This document shows positions 62,011 through 64,000 of a stretch of 64,000 nucleotides of DNA, piece after piece. A program made the translations under genes and the position numbers. Within the stretch, counting starts at the first letter, position 1. Every line of letters begins with the position of its first letter. Source of the stretch: Eupeodes corollae (lineage: Eukaryota > Arthropoda > Insecta > Diptera > Syrphidae). Location: the NCBI RefSeq assembly GCF_945859685.1, contig NC_079147.1, forward strand, positions 92,930,315-92,994,314, in the 5' to 3' direction. Under the pieces are notes generated by a model. That model did not search any database. It was not told the origin of the DNA and saw only the letters and a program-made list of their open reading frames with translations.

Positions 62011-64000
62011 ATGATCAAACGCATTGATATTTTTTATTTGTGGCGGAAGGCGAAGAAAGGTCGCAATGCTGGAAAAATTGATGAGACATGGGTACTCTTT
62101 AAGGAAAAATATAACATTGAAAGCTTAGATGCACGAAAAAAGATTGTTTTGCTATGCAAGCTCTTCCTAAAAAAATGGAATTTATGTTCTCGAAGAGATG
62201 ATGCCTTTCTATCAACATATAGTGCTTGGCTTGAAGAAGACTTCGGGCCTTACCAAGAAGAAGAAGAAGAATTAATTTATTCACCAGATAATCTAGGAGG
62301 TAGGCCAAAGAAGTCATTTTCAGATAGCTCTTCTCGAACTAAGCGGAGACGAATTGCCACAATTGCTGCAATAGATGAAGACATTGCTTGTGATTTGAAG
62401 CATTGCCAATCAACAGACAGCCTTAAAGCCAAGCAATTGAATTCAAACGATGCGTTGAAAATTTTTGTTGAGGCAAAGTTAACAAAACACCAGTACCAAG
62501 TCATTAGGAACTTGGTAAACGAAAAGACCGAAGTTGACGTTTTTCCAAGCTATGCTAAGGTTATAAAAGCGAAAAAAGATTGTTACCCGGAGCCTGAAAA
62601 AATATCAATATCCGATACTTCGGCTGAAGTTTCCCTTCAAGGTCTTCTAAACCATACAGCCCAAAGAATCGTAGAATCCCAAAAAGAAGTTTTTGAAAAT
62701 TTGGAGATTGATTTAGGTAATACCATCAAATAAAAATCTTTTGCCAACAAAGCTCTCTGTTTCATTGTAAGACTTGTCCTTTCTGTGATGTCTGTAGGTA
62801 TGGTAATTATGTATCGTATTCGTTTTAAAGTCGATAACCTTAATAATTTCAGTGTGACTTAAAATAATACATTTTTGATTTAGGTAATCTTACCCTTATT
62901 GGAAAATGGGGGTTTGATGGTAGCAGTGGACAAGGAGAATATAAACGGCAACTTTCTGAAGGAGTCAGTGATGCCGACATGTTTATTACTTCATATGTTC
63001 CAATCCAACTATTTTCACAAAAAAGTTCTGACTCTGAAAACCAAATTTTATGGCAAAATCCTCGTCCAGGATCGACTCGATACTGTCGCCCAATACGGTT
63101 TCAGTTCAAAAAAGAAACGGCAGAGTTGAGTAGAGCTGAGCAGAGCTACATTGAGAACCAGATTAATGATTTATCTGAAACATTAGTTAAAATAAATGAC
63201 CATACTTTAAACATTAAACCTGTCCTCAAGTTAACAATGGTTGACGGAAAGGTGTGCAACGCTTTGACACACACTGCTTCGCAACAGGTGTGCTACATTT
63301 GTGGAGCAAAGCCAACAAATATGAACGATATTCAAGGATCCTTACAAAAAAGTATTAACGAAGACTCTTTGGATTTTGGCATATCTCCACTGCATGCGTG
63401 GATAAGGTTTTTCGAATTCTTCATTCATCTAGCATACCGACTAGATTTCAAAAAATGGCGCACTGGAATAGTGAGAAACCTCTTCTTGCTGCACAAAAAA
63501 AAAGAATTCAAGAAGAATTCAAAAAAACTGGACTGATAGTTGATAAACCAAAACAAGGAGGTGGAAATTCAAATGACGGGAATACTGCGCGTAGATTTTT
63601 TGCTAATCCTACTGTATCTTCCCAAATAACGGGTGTAAAAAAATCAATAATCGAAAGATGTGCAGTCATTTTAAAAACTTTGGCTAGTTGTTTTTCAATA
63701 AATCCGGACGTTTTCGAAAAGTATGCCCAAGATACTGCACGTGAAATTGTAGAAGAATATCCGTGGTATCCACTGCCAGCTTCGGTACATAAAGTTCTCA
63801 TTCATGGAGGACAAATTGTAAAACATGCAATTTTGCCTATAGGCCAATTAACGGAAGAGGCAGCAGAGGCAAAAAACAAGGATGTCAAATTTTTCAGGTC
63901 CCACAATACACGAAAAACGTCTAGAGTCTTAACAAATACCGATTTGTTTAATAGATTGCTTTTAACGTCAGATCCGTTGCTTTCTAACGAAAGAAATTTA
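62011..64000 (+). CDS. Transib transposase (RAG1-like), 3' end off window
   Basis: A DDE recombinase that would cut and paste the Transib element in the nucleus. Exon 1 runs 62011-62716; the first real ATG is at 62011 (an upstream TTG at 61993 is not a plausible start). It has a lysine-rich N-terminus and a basic GGRPKK motif (62296-62313) followed by RTKRRR. This resembles the GGRPR motif in the RAG1 nonamer-binding domain. Exon 2 starts at 62884. The catalytic D lies in KWGFDGSSGQ (62916) and the second D in LTMVDGKVCN (63243), 108 residues apart, against 107 between D600 and D708 of RAG1. Then come CxxC (VCYICG) and HxxxxH (SVHKVLIHG, 63788-63805), matching the RAG1 zinc site spacing, and E in GQLTEEAAEA (63854). 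A -1 frame change is needed near 63450-63472. Confidence 0.85.
62717..62883 (+). other. Intron of the Transib transposase gene
   Basis: GT at 62717 and AG at 62882-62883, 167 bp, phase 1. Splicing joins EIDLG to NLTLIGKWGFDGSSGQ in one frame, while reading through meets a stop at 62731. The 13-mer tgatttaggtaat occurs at both ends (62709-62721 and 62876-62888), so each splice site sits in a copy of the same AGGT sequence. Confidence 0.8.

Larger units (their letters stand above)
61425..64000 (+). mobile_element. Transib DNA transposon, 5' part (cut by window)
   Basis: The putative 5' end is at the CACAGTG heptamer. A 5' region contains a short tandem repeat of gtgaaaccatattttcc near 61941-61987. 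The two-exon transposase gene follows and is still open at the window end. Transib elements are the DNA transposons from which the RAG1 core is thought to descend. The right terminal repeat and 5-bp target duplication cannot be seen. Confidence 0.8.

Overview
This is AT-rich eukaryotic DNA, most likely from an insect (possibly a fly). The assignment rests on the insect-type mobile elements, short spliced introns, long A/T tracts and simple repeats. There is no bacterial gene organisation, and I could not identify any host protein-coding gene. Nearly all recognisable coding sequence comes from transposable elements: LINE (non-LTR) fragments of at least five lineages, a tRNA-derived SINE family, Tc1/mariner relics, a piggyBac-type MITE, two families of anonymous dispersed repeats, and the 5' part of a Transib (RAG1-like) DNA transposon.

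Layout. 1-3.8 kb: old repeat, a SINE/LINE 3' tail and an 826-bp perfect (ATT)n array. 4-7.4 kb: a broken Tc1-like DD34E element, an RTE-like LINE relic and a mariner-like relic. 11.3-13.4 kb: a SINE split by a 5'-truncated I/jockey-like LINE with a perfect 15-bp target-site duplication. 13.5-17.6 kb: dispersed repeat R and two degraded copies of a CR1/jockey-type LINE. 20.3-25 kb: repeats J and R, the latter split by a 1.7-kb insertion. 25.4-27.8 kb: a nest in which a CR1-type LINE was hit by a SINE that itself holds a copy of the 11-13 kb LINE at the same SINE position. 33.9-38.1 kb: two copies of another jockey-superfamily LINE, one lightly damaged. 38-46 kb: more copies of repeat R. 47.2-54.7 kb: three LINE fragments in a row. 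56.2-56.8 kb: a piggyBac-type MITE with TTAA flanks. 61.4-64 kb: Transib, cut by the window edge.

How they fit together. The SINE 3' tail is shared with the LINE at 48.4-50.6 kb, which suggests that this LINE family supplies the SINE's reverse transcriptase. The (ATT)n array grows directly out of such a tail. The Transib element carries a DDE core, zinc-binding residues and a GGRPKK motif arranged as in RAG1. It has a terminal heptamer identical to the V(D)J recombination signal heptamer, and an intron bounded by a 13-bp direct repeat. Boundaries of degraded elements are estimates read by eye; no database search was possible.
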